In this document: positions 1-6,129 of the stretch, in pieces
Layout: the number at the start of each line of letters is the position of its first letter
Numbering within the stretch: the stretch's first letter is position 1
IMG/VR virus record: IMGVR_UViG_3300051212_001597
Location: 1 to 60,503 of that record
Direction: 5' to 3' (one strand)
DNA: 60,503 nucleotides
DNA from: a virus
Notes under the pieces: generated by a model
Databases searched by the model: none
The model's input: the letters and a program-made list of their open reading frames with translations, nothing else
What the model was told of the DNA's origin: nothing
Translations under genes and position numbers: made by a program

Positions 1-2
1 CT

Positions 3-257
3 CTGAGTTACAGCGGCACAAACTGGTCAGACTGTGAGTGTGTTCTGAATAACAAAACAGCAAGAGTTGCTGTAGTTTTCAGCAGCTATATTCCAGAAAC
101 ATATAAAGGATTCGTTGTAGTAAATGGAGATCTAGACGACTACAGATTCCTAGATAAGAAGGGGTGTATTGTTGGACTCAAGTACAAGAGCACTGGAAAA
201 AGCAATGACCTGATTGTAAGCGGCTGCGATGACCTTAAGTTTGTGGTAAGAAACTAG
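3..257 (+). CDS. 3' part of an unrecognised protein, cut by the window edge
   Basis: The frame is open from the first full codon to a TAG at 255-257, about 84 codons, and its start lies outside the window. The visible part is soluble, rich in Asp, Lys and Val, and has several Cys (for example SDCECV near its beginning and SGCDD near its end). I do not recognise the family. It lies 18 nt upstream of the sigma factor gene on the same strand and may be co-transcribed with it. Confidence 0.55.
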   Translation: MSYSGTNWSDCECVLNNKTARVAVVFSSYIPETYKGFVVVNGDLDDYRFLDKKGCIVGLKYKSTGKSNDLIVSGCDDLKFVVRN

Positions 258-275
258 TTTCTAGGGTAAACAAAA

Positions 276-836
276 ATGGAAAAACTGCGCCAAAACTGCG
301 ACGAAAGTGCGGAGTTTATCTCTAAGTTCAAATCCGGAGATCCTGAGGCGTTCAACCAATTTTGTGATAAATATAAGAATGTCATAATAATGGCTGTTTC
401 TAGTAGGTGTCTAAAATCTGATAGAGACGACATCGTTCAGGAAAGCCTGATGAAATGCTTTAGAATGAAAGATAAATACGATAGCGATAAATCTAGATTA
501 GCAACCTGGGTTTCGATGATCGCAAAATCTGTGGCAATGGACCTATTCAGACGCAAGAAGTGCAGACCAGCGCTAGCCATAAGTCCAGACCATCATAACA
601 CTGAAGCAAAAATCGACATAAACATCCTAGTAAGGATTAAGGGTTTGGAGTTTCTAGATGAGTCAGATATCGAACTTCTCAGGTTCAAATATATTGAAGG
701 TATGAAGTTCAGGCATGTCTCTGAGGCTACTGGTTTACCAGAAGGAACTGTAAGATCTAAGCTTTATAGAGCCACGGCAAAGATAAGAGAAAGGATCTCT
801 AGTGCAGAAAATGCCAAAGTACATTCAGACGATTGA
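276..836 (+). CDS. Sigma-70 family RNA polymerase sigma factor (ECF-like)
   Basis: This 186-residue protein has the two-domain layout of a minimal ECF-type sigma factor. Region 2 spans about residues 20-95 (DDIVQESLMKCF, then a Trp/Arg-rich stretch ending LFRRKKC). Region 4 spans about 127-175 with a helix-turn-helix (SEATGLPEGTVRSKLYRA). Region 3 is absent. By family it would bind host core RNA polymerase and direct it to a phage promoter class. It is one of three different sigma-like proteins in this window. Its target promoters are not known. Confidence 0.88.
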   Translation: MEKLRQNCDESAEFISKFKSGDPEAFNQFCDKYKNVIIMAVSSRCLKSDRDDIVQESLMKCFRMKDKYDSDKSRLATWVSMIAKSVAMDLFRRKKCRPALAISPDHHNTEAKIDINILVRIKGLEFLDESDIELLRFKYIEGMKFRHVSEATGLPEGTVRSKLYRATAKIRERISSAENAKVHSDD

Positions 837-851
837 GACTGTCATAGACTT

Positions 852-1328
852 TTGGATATCCAATACCCCAAAGTTTATGCAGCCAAAGTTTGTTTGGAAC
901 ATCTATTACTTCGTACTAGACAAAGCATGAGACAAGACTTTCTAGATAGGCTGCTCAACATGTCTATGGCTTTGATACCAGAGATTGACTCGGATTCAAA
1001 ACACGTATCCTTTGTAGTAAGGAAAAATAAGATTCTTGGGTTCGGTGTAAACAAAAGCATGCAAACCCATCCTTTGGCAAGCAAGCTTAATTGCAGATTT
1101 GGAACAATACACTCTGAGCTTTCAGCAATACTCAGAGCAAAGAAGATGTCGGATTTTGACAACGCCACGCTTGTAAATATAAGATTGAGTGCTGCATCAA
1201 TGAGGACTGGAGTTCCTATTTTGAGGAACTCAAGACCTTGTCCGTCTTGTCAGAAGCTAATTCTAGCCAATCCAGAGATAAAAGAAGTTATCTACACAAC
1301 AGATAGCGGATGGAGGCACTATGATTGA
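852..1328 (+). CDS. Cytidine/dCMP deaminase-like zinc protein
   Basis: The zinc-deaminase signature is present: HSE at residues 87-89 in place of the usual HAE or CAE, and PCPSC at 129-133 with C130 and C133 as ligands. The predicted reaction is hydrolytic deamination of a cytosine nucleotide, perhaps dCMP to dUMP, which would feed ThyX in this window. The start is a TTG 15 nt after the sigma factor gene, and no better ATG precedes the conserved part. The N-terminal 50 residues do not look like a known deaminase N-terminus. Substrate (nucleotide or RNA) cannot be told from sequence. Confidence 0.7.
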   Translation: MDIQYPKVYAAKVCLEHLLLRTRQSMRQDFLDRLLNMSMALIPEIDSDSKHVSFVVRKNKILGFGVNKSMQTHPLASKLNCRFGTIHSELSAILRAKKMSDFDNATLVNIRLSAASMRTGVPILRNSRPCPSCQKLILANPEIKEVIYTTDSGWRHYD

Positions 1329-1551
1329 AGAGATTGTTATTTATGTAGACTATATCGGGGCTTCTAAATACGGTGTTTTTGTGGATGATCCAATCAAGGA
1401 AAATCCAGACGCCGTCCATAAAACAGTAGACGCAAGCCTCTCCTACATAGCGGACAAATTCGGCATTGATACTCATGTTGAAATCTCTCATTGCGCAGAG
1501 ATTATCTTCAAGCTTGAGAGAAACCTAGACATGGACGAGAATCTGTCATGA
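1321..1551 (+). CDS. Small hypothetical protein
   Basis: This 76-residue acidic protein overlaps the end of the deaminase-like gene by 8 nt and the next gene by 4 nt (ATGA), so it looks translationally coupled. It has no membrane segment, cysteine motif or family signature that I recognise. The tight overlaps on both sides are the main evidence that it is real. Confidence 0.65.
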   Translation: MIEEIVIYVDYIGASKYGVFVDDPIKENPDAVHKTVDASLSYIADKFGIDTHVEISHCAEIIFKLERNLDMDENLS

Positions 1552-1958
1552 GCAAACAATTCTTTGAAACTCTTACAACTGAAGTTTGTGGAAATGTAAG
1601 AGTTGGCGTTTACAGGAATCTTCACAACGACCACTTTAGCGTAATCAACCCAAAAACAAGAACTGTCATTTATCACGCAAATAACATTGTTTTAAGTGAT
1701 GTTGTTTTTCATGTAAGAACTGGCGGCTGGAAGAACGTCTTTGAAACAGGGATAAAGAATGTACACGCATTTGTTTACGGCACTGTTTGCAAAGACAGGT
1801 TAGATCTTGAAAAAGACCTTAAAATTGTTACCTACAGACCAAAAGTTTCTATGTTTTTCTTTTGTCCTCAAATATCAGAAGAACCAGAAAATTCAAAGAT
1901 ATTTTCAAGTGAATACGCCAAAATGATTAACGGAAAGATTATTATGGCTAAAATATAA
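1548..1958 (+). CDS. Hypothetical protein
   Basis: This 136-residue protein starts in an ATGA overlap with the gene before it and ends one base before the GTG of the next. It has aromatic and beta-rich stretches (for example VVFHVRTGGWKNVF) and no transmembrane segment. I do not recognise the family. It is the last of a four-gene string that starts with the sigma factor. Confidence 0.65.
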   Translation: MSKQFFETLTTEVCGNVRVGVYRNLHNDHFSVINPKTRTVIYHANNIVLSDVVFHVRTGGWKNVFETGIKNVHAFVYGTVCKDRLDLEKDLKIVTYRPKVSMFFFCPQISEEPENSKIFSSEYAKMINGKIIMAKI

Positions 1959-1959
1959 A

Positions 1960-3009
1960 GTGACCGCTATAAGAGCAGCTGGTTGTTGTTGTGGAAAAGG
2001 CAATGTTGGAATATTTTGCCCAAACGATACAATTTTTAGACAAACTGTTAGTCCTGCTTTAGGTGTTCACACTCTTGAGCGTATATATCAATATATATAT
2101 GATGATAGAAAAAAGGGGAAGGTAGTTAGAATAGATTCAGAAGCGACCCTTATGGGTTGCGATGTTGCTTTTTTCGGAGTTTTAACTGGGGCTAACTCGA
2201 CAACAAACGCTGCCTCAGCTAAACTTGTATTTACGCCAGGCACAGGAACAACATCAACAGGATCGACTGGTAATGGTCTTGTTAGGTATCTCTCACCATG
2301 GTGGTCATCACCTTCTCTATCAGAAGCCTTAAGTAAATTCGTAGCAAAAGGAGGCAAGTTAGTGCTGCTTGGCGACGGTCCAGGAGTCAACGCCACGCCA
2401 GCATTTAGGGCTGCCGCTGTTACCGAGTGTAATTCAATATTAGTAGCCGCAAATAACAATAACAATGCTTCAACTTGCGTACAGTTTATCAATCCTCCAG
2501 CTTGTACTAATTGTTTCGGAGAATGTTCTTGTGCATCTCCAAAATGCGCAAAAGGAACAGCTCTTAGACAAGTTCTTCCAAACACGCCTTTTTCTTACTA
2601 CCCAAACAATGGTATCTGGACAGACCCAGAAGGAAGTGGTACGTACTTAGCATTTTTCTACCCTGGAAGCAGCAATGAATTTCAGCTTTTGACTGGTGGC
2701 ATTTCATATTTTTCAGCAAATTCTTGCGGTGGTGGATTACTAGGAACATATTATCCAGCTGCGTATTCACAGCTTTCTGGTGGTTATCACATAGTTATTT
2801 CTGATGTTAACTGTGTTCTCACATCACCAGTATCTATAGCTATGTTTTCTCAATTAGATCCAGATGATGGTGGATGCCCAGGAACTAATCAAGTTCCTGC
2901 AACAATTAATGCTGCTTGCAATCCAAATGGTATGTTCACTGGTCTAAATTTTTTAGATATAAACTTACCATTCTTATGGACATTGGCTCAGCCTTGTACA
3001 ACATGTTAA
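1960..3009 (+). CDS. Cys- and Gly/Asn-rich probable virion protein
   Basis: This 349-residue protein starts at a GTG directly behind the preceding stop. It is rich in Gly, Ser, Thr, Asn and Pro with many Cys: a CCCGKG start, a cluster CTNCFGECSC near residue 190, and a C-terminal CTTC. A stretch around residues 120-140 (KFVAKGGKLVLLGDG) resembles a Rossmann-like strand-turn, but I cannot place it in a family. Composition matches other Cys-rich proteins of this window that look like virion components, hence the tentative call. It has no signal peptide. Confidence 0.55.
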   Translation: MTAIRAAGCCCGKGNVGIFCPNDTIFRQTVSPALGVHTLERIYQYIYDDRKKGKVVRIDSEATLMGCDVAFFGVLTGANSTTNAASAKLVFTPGTGTTSTGSTGNGLVRYLSPWWSSPSLSEALSKFVAKGGKLVLLGDGPGVNATPAFRAAAVTECNSILVAANNNNNASTCVQFINPPACTNCFGECSCASPKCAKGTALRQVLPNTPFSYYPNNGIWTDPEGSGTYLAFFYPGSSNEFQLLTGGISYFSANSCGGGLLGTYYPAAYSQLSGGYHIVISDVNCVLTSPVSIAMFSQLDPDDGGCPGTNQVPATINAACNPNGMFTGLNFLDINLPFLWTLAQPCTTC

Positions 3010-3013
3010 CATT

Positions 3014-3610
3014 ATGGAAGAAAATAAATTTACAATAAACAAAGCCACAGAACTGCTGCAATCATTCTCAGGTTTAATGAAAGATGGTTGCGTATCTAGA
3101 GATGTTTACAACGAAAGAAGAAAGCTTTGTGAATCATGTGATCAAAACAACATAAATCAAAGCACAAAGAAACACTTCTGCGGAGGGTGCGGGTGCGGGG
3201 CTAGGCCTATGGCCGCACTTTACATAGAAGGCGTTCCTGTTGAGGAAGACCACAGTGTTAGACTATGGATGCCAAAATCAAACTGCCCAAAGAATCTACA
3301 TAAAGATGAGCGCGGCACTGGAAGCTTTAAAGAGGTTGGTGGTAGAATGAAACAACTAAAGGAGTTCACCCTCTCGACACTTGCTGAATCAATAGGAGCG
3401 TCTAGGAAGGACGACCCCCTTACGCCAGTTAATCAGACTATAGAAATAGTCGAGTCTGTCTCTGTTGACGAGAACGAGCTTGATGAGCTTGCAGACATAA
3501 TGGCTCCAGAAATCGAAAAAATCTCAGGCTCTGCAGCCTACAATGATTCGAAGGAAACAGCAAATGAAAAACACGATACACATTCCGGTAACAAGCAGCA
3601 ATCAGATTGA
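3014..3610 (+). CDS. Zinc-ribbon-like phage protein
   Basis: This 198-residue protein has a Cys array typical of a small phage zinc-binding module: C39-x2-C42, C56-x2-C59-x-C61 and C91-P. The second half is acidic and low complexity. It starts 4 nt after the Cys-rich gene 1960-3009, and its 3' end overlaps the next small gene by 47 nt. The biochemical role is unknown. Confidence 0.65.
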   Translation: MEENKFTINKATELLQSFSGLMKDGCVSRDVYNERRKLCESCDQNNINQSTKKHFCGGCGCGARPMAALYIEGVPVEEDHSVRLWMPKSNCPKNLHKDERGTGSFKEVGGRMKQLKEFTLSTLAESIGASRKDDPLTPVNQTIEIVESVSVDENELDELADIMAPEIEKISGSAAYNDSKETANEKHDTHSGNKQQSD

Positions 3611-3728
3611 TCAAGTTAGAATGATAGTTAGAGCTATCACTAACGGCACAAATCAAAACTACAGAGTTAGAGAACGAAAGAATCGCAAGGGGCGCTATCT
3701 AAGCGTCTCAATTGACAAGAACCGCTGA
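3564..3728 (+). CDS. Small basic hypothetical protein
   Basis: This is a 54-residue frame from an ATG at 3564; an upstream ATG at 3543 is also possible. It begins MKNTIHIPVT and ends in a basic tail (RERKNRKGRYLSV). It overlaps the zinc-ribbon gene by 47 nt and ends one base before the ATG at 3730. Its beta-strand/helix layout resembles the next protein, so the two may be distant relatives. Coding status is moderately likely. Confidence 0.45.
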   Translation: MKNTIHIPVTSSNQIDQVRMIVRAITNGTNQNYRVRERKNRKGRYLSVSIDKNR

Positions 3729-3729
3729 A

Positions 3730-3996
3730 ATGTACAGACTATTCATCGACTATCCAATCAATGCCTCCTCGACAGAGGAGGCTGTTCTTATCGCACGAAA
3801 GATTATTGAAGGAACTGTTGTTTCAGAAGATAACAAGTCCTTCATGCTGTCTTCTGGTATTGATCAGATCAATTACAGGCTTGGTCATGACGAGGACAGG
3901 CAGAATAGAAATTATCTTGTTATGACAGAATCGGGACACGGCTCCACGAAAAAAACCAAAGTTTTCTTGGAGAAAAAGGTAACAGAAGACGTATAA
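3730..3996 (+). CDS. Small hypothetical protein
   Basis: I chose the ATG at 3730, one base after the stop of the preceding small gene. An in-frame TTG at 3712 would add six residues. The product is 88 residues, starts MYRLFIDYPINA and has a basic tail. It is the last gene before the tRNA cluster, ending 10 nt upstream of the first tRNA-like element. No family is recognised. Confidence 0.55.
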   Translation: MYRLFIDYPINASSTEEAVLIARKIIEGTVVSEDNKSFMLSSGIDQINYRLGHDEDRQNRNYLVMTESGHGSTKKTKVFLEKKVTEDV

Positions 3997-4006
3997 TAAG
4001 ATGTAA

Positions 4007-4077
4007 GCGCTGTGGGCGGAGAGTTTCGCAGACCGACTTATAATCGGTTCAACAAGGGGCAGCACCTTGACGGCGCA
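4007..4077 (+). tRNA. Non-canonical tRNA-like cloverleaf with Ile(TAT) anticodon
   Basis: A full cloverleaf can be drawn. The 7-bp acceptor is 4007-4013 with 4070-4076 (one G-U pair). The D-stem is 3 bp (4016-4018 with 4027-4029). The anticodon stem is 5 bp (ACCGA/TCGGT) around a standard loop CTTATAA with T33, anticodon TAT and A37. The T-stem is 5 bp (CAAGG/CCTTG). The T-loop is GGCAGCA instead of the usual TTC-type loop, and the D-loop lacks the GG pair, so the usual elbow contacts cannot form. It ends 7 nt before tRNA-Gly. It would read ATA, a codon this phage uses often. No CCA is encoded. Confidence 0.5.
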
Positions 4078-4084
4078 TTTGGTT

Positions 4085-4157
4085 GCGAGTGTAGCTCAGC
4101 TGGTAGAGCCTTGGTTTTCCAAACCAATTGTCGCGGGTTCAAGTCCCGCCATTCGCT
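4085..4157 (+). tRNA. tRNA-Gly(TCC)
   Basis: Canonical cloverleaf: 7-bp acceptor GCGAGTG with CATTCGC (one G-U), D-arm GCTC/GAGC, anticodon arm TTGGT-TTTCCAA-ACCAA with anticodon TCC, and T-arm GCGGG-TTCAAGT-CCCGC. CCA is not encoded. It reads GGA. Confidence 0.93.
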
Positions 4158-4160
4158 TTA

Positions 4161-4260
4161 AGAGATCGCGTTGATCTCTACTAGACACAGAAGGTTTTAG
4201 CTTTTAAGTAGATTATTCTACAGAATAAAGGTGAGGACGGACGACGCACTTCTGTGTTTA
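4161..4260 (+). ncRNA. Hairpin plus 79-nt long-stem RNA element between tRNA-Gly and tRNA-Leu
   Basis: A 7-bp hairpin (AGAGATC/GATCTCT, 4161-4179) starts 3 nt after tRNA-Gly. It is followed by an element closed by a 12-bp stem, 4182-4193 with 4249-4260 (one G-U). Inside are two hairpins that exclude each other: GTAGA/TCTAC and TATTC/GAATA share bases. No open frame covers the region. It ends 3 nt before tRNA-Leu. It could be a tRNA-processing spacer or a separate small RNA. I do not know this element. Confidence 0.4.
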
Positions 4261-4263
4261 GAT

Positions 4264-4336
4264 GGCTTCCTAGTCCAAAGGCAGAGACAGAAGACTTAAA
4301 ATCTTCACAGTGTGGGTTCGAGTCCCACGGAAGCTA
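4264..4336 (+). tRNA. tRNA-Leu(TAA) with short variable loop
   Basis: Acceptor GGCTTCC with GGAAGCT (one G-T pair), short D-stem GTC/GAC, anticodon arm GAAGA-CTTAAAA-TCTTC with anticodon TAA, T-arm GTGGG-TTCGAGT-CCCAC, and discriminator A. The variable region is only 5 nt, whereas bacterial tRNA-Leu normally carries a long variable arm. The isotype is assigned from the anticodon alone. CCA is not encoded. Confidence 0.88.
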
Positions 4337-4363
4337 CTGTTAGAAATCCCAGTCAACGGAGGG

Positions 4364-4454
4364 GCGCGCACTCCGTAGAAGAACGCGATTAAGCAAAAAA
4401 TCGAACTCGTCGCAAGGGTTCGCAGAGGGATGCGGGCAATCTGTAGAAGAACGC
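4364..4454 (+). repeat. Imperfect direct repeat, 23 nt, 68-nt period
   Basis: The 23-nt segment at 4364-4386 recurs at 4432-4454 with 20 of 23 bases identical; both copies end GTAGAAGAACGC. The first copy overlaps a hairpin ACGGAG/CTCCGT. The 68-nt period is near tRNA length. The stretch fills the spacer between tRNA-Leu and the next tRNA-like element and contains no gene. Confidence 0.5.
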
Positions 4455-4458
4455 AAAA

Positions 4459-4544
4459 GGGCGAATGGTATAAAGGACGTGTGAGCCTCTTAGGGTATTA
4501 CCCACGGTTACCGTGGAATGTGGGTTCGAATCCCACTTCGCCAT
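4459..4544 (+). tRNA. tRNA-like element with intact acceptor and T-arm but no regular anticodon arm
   Basis: Acceptor GGCGAA (4460-4465) pairs with TTCGCC (4537-4542). The T-arm is perfect (GTGGG-TTCGAAT-CCCAC), and a strong hairpin CCACGG-TTA-CCGTGG sits where a class II variable arm would be. The 36 nt left for the D- and anticodon arms contain CTTAGGG, which looks like a Leu(TAG) loop, but its flanks do not pair. It may be a decayed tRNA-Leu, an interrupted tRNA or a functional tRNA-like RNA. Confidence 0.4.
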
Positions 4545-4551
4545 TTCGAAT

Positions 4552-4572
4552 CTAGGTTAGTGTTTAACCTAG
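4552..4572 (+). other. Strong hairpin after the tRNA-like element
   Basis: Perfect 7-bp stem CTAGGTT/AACCTAG with loop AGTGTTT; an extra A-T pair can form inside. It has no following T-run, so it does not look like an intrinsic terminator. A similar hairpin follows tRNA-Gly, which suggests a processing or 3'-end role in this cluster. Confidence 0.4.
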
Positions 4573-4573
4573 G

Positions 4574-4686
4574 TAGCGTGTGCCAAAATCTGTATAGGAA
4601 TGGCAAAAAGCCAAAAGAACCTGTACTTACAATGTAACTAAAGTTATAAAGGAAAACTCCTCCGAGTAACCTTTGGCAACACGCTA
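4574..4686 (+). ncRNA. 113-nt multibranched RNA element closed by a 14-bp stem
   Basis: TAGCGTGTGCCAAA at 4574-4587 pairs over all 14 bases with 4672-4686, leaving one bulged A. The interior can form TGGC-AAAAA-GCCA, TTAC-AAT-GTAA and either ACTC/GAGT or GGA/TCC. No gene overlaps it, and it ends 7 nt before tRNA-Lys. The 14-bp closing helix is the main evidence. I recognise no known RNA family. Confidence 0.45.
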
Positions 4687-4693
4687 TATTTTA

Positions 4694-4766
4694 GCTCTCT
4701 TAGCTCAGTTGGTAGAGCATTCGGCTTTTAACCGATAGGTCGTAGGTTCGATCCCTACAGGGAGCA
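4694..4766 (+). tRNA. tRNA-Lys(TTT)
   Basis: Canonical: acceptor GCTCTCT with AGGGAGC, D-arm GCTC/GAGC, anticodon arm TTCGG-CTTTTAA-CCGAT with anticodon TTT, T-arm GTAGG-TTCGATC-CCTAC, discriminator A, CCA not encoded. It reads AAA/AAG and lies 15 nt upstream of the next start codon. Confidence 0.95.
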
Positions 4767-4781
4767 TTAAAGGAGTAAGTT

Positions 4782-5132
4782 ATGAAATTCAAGAAAATCG
4801 AAACAAACAAAACAACACCTTCTGAGATTACAGAAAAAGACTTCAAAATGATTCGTGTAACAATTAACTTTCCAGTACACAAGTCTTTTGGTCTTCATGA
4901 CATCTTATCAGAACTAGAAGGAATCGTTTCTGCCTATCCTCCAGAAAGGAATAGAGAAGAATTTATGGTCATTGAAGAATCTGAAGTGACAAAGGAAGAT
5001 CTCTCAAAATGGGTATCAACAAGTAAAACAACATCTGGCTGGGTTTGCTATAACCTAGACTCAGACAAAGAATATGAGATTGGAAAAATTTTCAAGAAGT
5101 CTTCGCGGCCGAGTGGGAAACGGCGGAGTTGA
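4782..5132 (+). CDS. Hypothetical protein, paralogue of the 36248-36553 product
   Basis: This 116-residue protein begins with a good Shine-Dalgarno (AGGAG) before ATG 4782. Its core (MIRVTINFPVHK, then DILSELE and the later WVCYN/DKEYEI region) aligns with the product at 36248-36553 (MVKVTLMFPVWK, DILSEFN, WLFYH/DYEIYL). The pair is therefore an internal duplication. The last 11 codons lie inside a tRNA-like sequence starting at 5099. Function unknown. Confidence 0.7.
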   Translation: MKFKKIETNKTTPSEITEKDFKMIRVTINFPVHKSFGLHDILSELEGIVSAYPPERNREEFMVIEESEVTKEDLSKWVSTSKTTSGWVCYNLDSDKEYEIGKIFKKSSRPSGKRRS

Positions 5133-5211
5133 CAAGACTTGCTCTTGCGTAAAACGATTTATTAAATTAATCGACAAAGCAAATAAACTAGTTCGAATCT
5201 AGTCGAAGACT
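5099..5211 (+). tRNA. Large tRNA-like element with Ser/Leu-type D-arm, overlapping a gene end
   Basis: Acceptor GTCTTCG (5099-5105) pairs perfectly with CGAAGAC (5204-5210). D-stem GCCG/CGGC encloses AGTGGGAAA, like Ser/Leu tRNAs. The T-arm ACTAG-TTCGAAT-CTAGT is canonical. Between D- and T-arms lie 62 nt, too many for a normal tRNA, with hairpins CAAGA/TCTTG and CGATT/AATCG. No regular anticodon loop with T33 could be placed with confidence. The first 34 nt are also the end of gene 4782-5132. It may be a tRNA with an insertion or a tRNA mimic. Confidence 0.4.
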
Positions 5212-5225
5212 ATAAAGGAAACAAA

Positions 5226-5900
5226 ATGGATATTTCAGAATTACTAATAAGCCTATCTTTTAAATCAAACTTAAACGAATTTCCACAAGCAAGACTAGCT
5301 GTCCACAATTCTGCTACCGTGAGATCTGAAGATCTAAACGAGCAAATTTTAATTGGGCCTGCGTTCATTAATATTCAAGAATCTGAAAAGGGATACACCC
5401 TAAATCTCGCAAATTCTTTTGAGTGTCCTTTGTATTTTGTTTTAGACCTCAATATGAAAACTGACTCAGAGCCAAAGAGGGTCCGAATTCAAATTCCAGA
5501 AAGCGTCAAACAACAAATAGATGAACAGAATAAATCTGTTCAAGATACGGCGTCTATTAATTACGTAAAATGTCAAAACGAGTTTTCTTTTGATGGAACG
5601 CAACTAGATACTGTTAAAAGTACAGAAAAATACGTTGATCTTATTTGGGATGGAAGAAAAACATCCACACCTTATATGAAGCATCGTATAGTAACTAAAA
5701 TAGATACTAACGATAATATCGCCTTTAAGGTTGATTTTTTCGATATTACCGATATAAATATGGATGGCCAAACAGACAAAAAAGACGCAGAAATCTGTAT
5801 AGCTAGTTGGAATACAGCTGAAGGCGATGTAAATTTAGATGGAACTACTGACTCTCAAGATGTATCAATTATAATGAGTCGATGGGAAACGCATGAATGA
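5226..5900 (+). CDS. Protein with C-terminal dockerin type I-like domain
   Basis: Residues about 172-222 contain two calcium-loop repeats of dockerin type (DINMDGQTDKKDAE and DVNLDGTTDSQDVS), each followed by a short helix. The N-terminal 170 residues are beta-rich and unrecognised. By family, dockerins bind cohesin modules and fold on calcium. A phage could use one to join virion parts or bind surface scaffolds. AAGGA precedes the ATG. The gene follows a tRNA-like element and overlaps the next gene by 8 nt. Cohesin is not visible in the window. Confidence 0.68.
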   Translation: MDISELLISLSFKSNLNEFPQARLAVHNSATVRSEDLNEQILIGPAFINIQESEKGYTLNLANSFECPLYFVLDLNMKTDSEPKRVRIQIPESVKQQIDEQNKSVQDTASINYVKCQNEFSFDGTQLDTVKSTEKYVDLIWDGRKTSTPYMKHRIVTKIDTNDNIAFKVDFFDITDINMDGQTDKKDAEICIASWNTAEGDVNLDGTTDSQDVSIIMSRWETHE

Positions 5901-6129
5901 AGATATTAAATCTGGAGCAAAAACTAGTGAATTTTGGGTATCATTGGCTCCTTTAATTTTGAGCTTTTCAAAAATCTCAGAAGAAAACACAGAGAACTCA
6001 AAGTATATAATGATATGCGGCTGCATTTTGGGATGCTTTTATATAGCTAGCAGAACGGCAATAAAAATAAATGTTAGACGAACAAAAAATAAAGAAGAGA
6101 TACAGGTCGGCTATCAAAGTAATCAATGA
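5893..6129 (+). CDS. Small two-segment membrane protein, possible holin
   Basis: This 78-residue protein has two hydrophobic segments (about 14-28 and 38-56) and a basic C-terminus. The pattern of TSEFW before the first segment and Y-x3-SR-x3-K after the second is common in phage holin-like proteins. Holins form lesions in the inner membrane at lysis. It overlaps the dockerin gene by 8 nt and the following sigma-like gene by 59 nt. No endolysin lies next to it, so the call is tentative. Confidence 0.5.
   Translation: MNEDIKSGAKTSEFWVSLAPLILSFSKISEENTENSKYIMICGCILGCFYIASRTAIKINVRRTKNKEEIQVGYQSNQ

Noticed and set aside
2088-2585. Minus-strand frame of 165 codons
   Set aside because: It is fully embedded in the 1960-3009 gene with no start signal or neighbours; it is a shadow frame.
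4182-4260. A fourth non-canonical tRNA
   Set aside because: The length and outer stem fit, but no 7-nt anticodon loop or T-arm can be drawn, so it is listed only as a structured RNA.
4552-4572. Intrinsic terminator
   Set aside because: The hairpin is strong but no T-run follows, and tRNA-Lys lies downstream.
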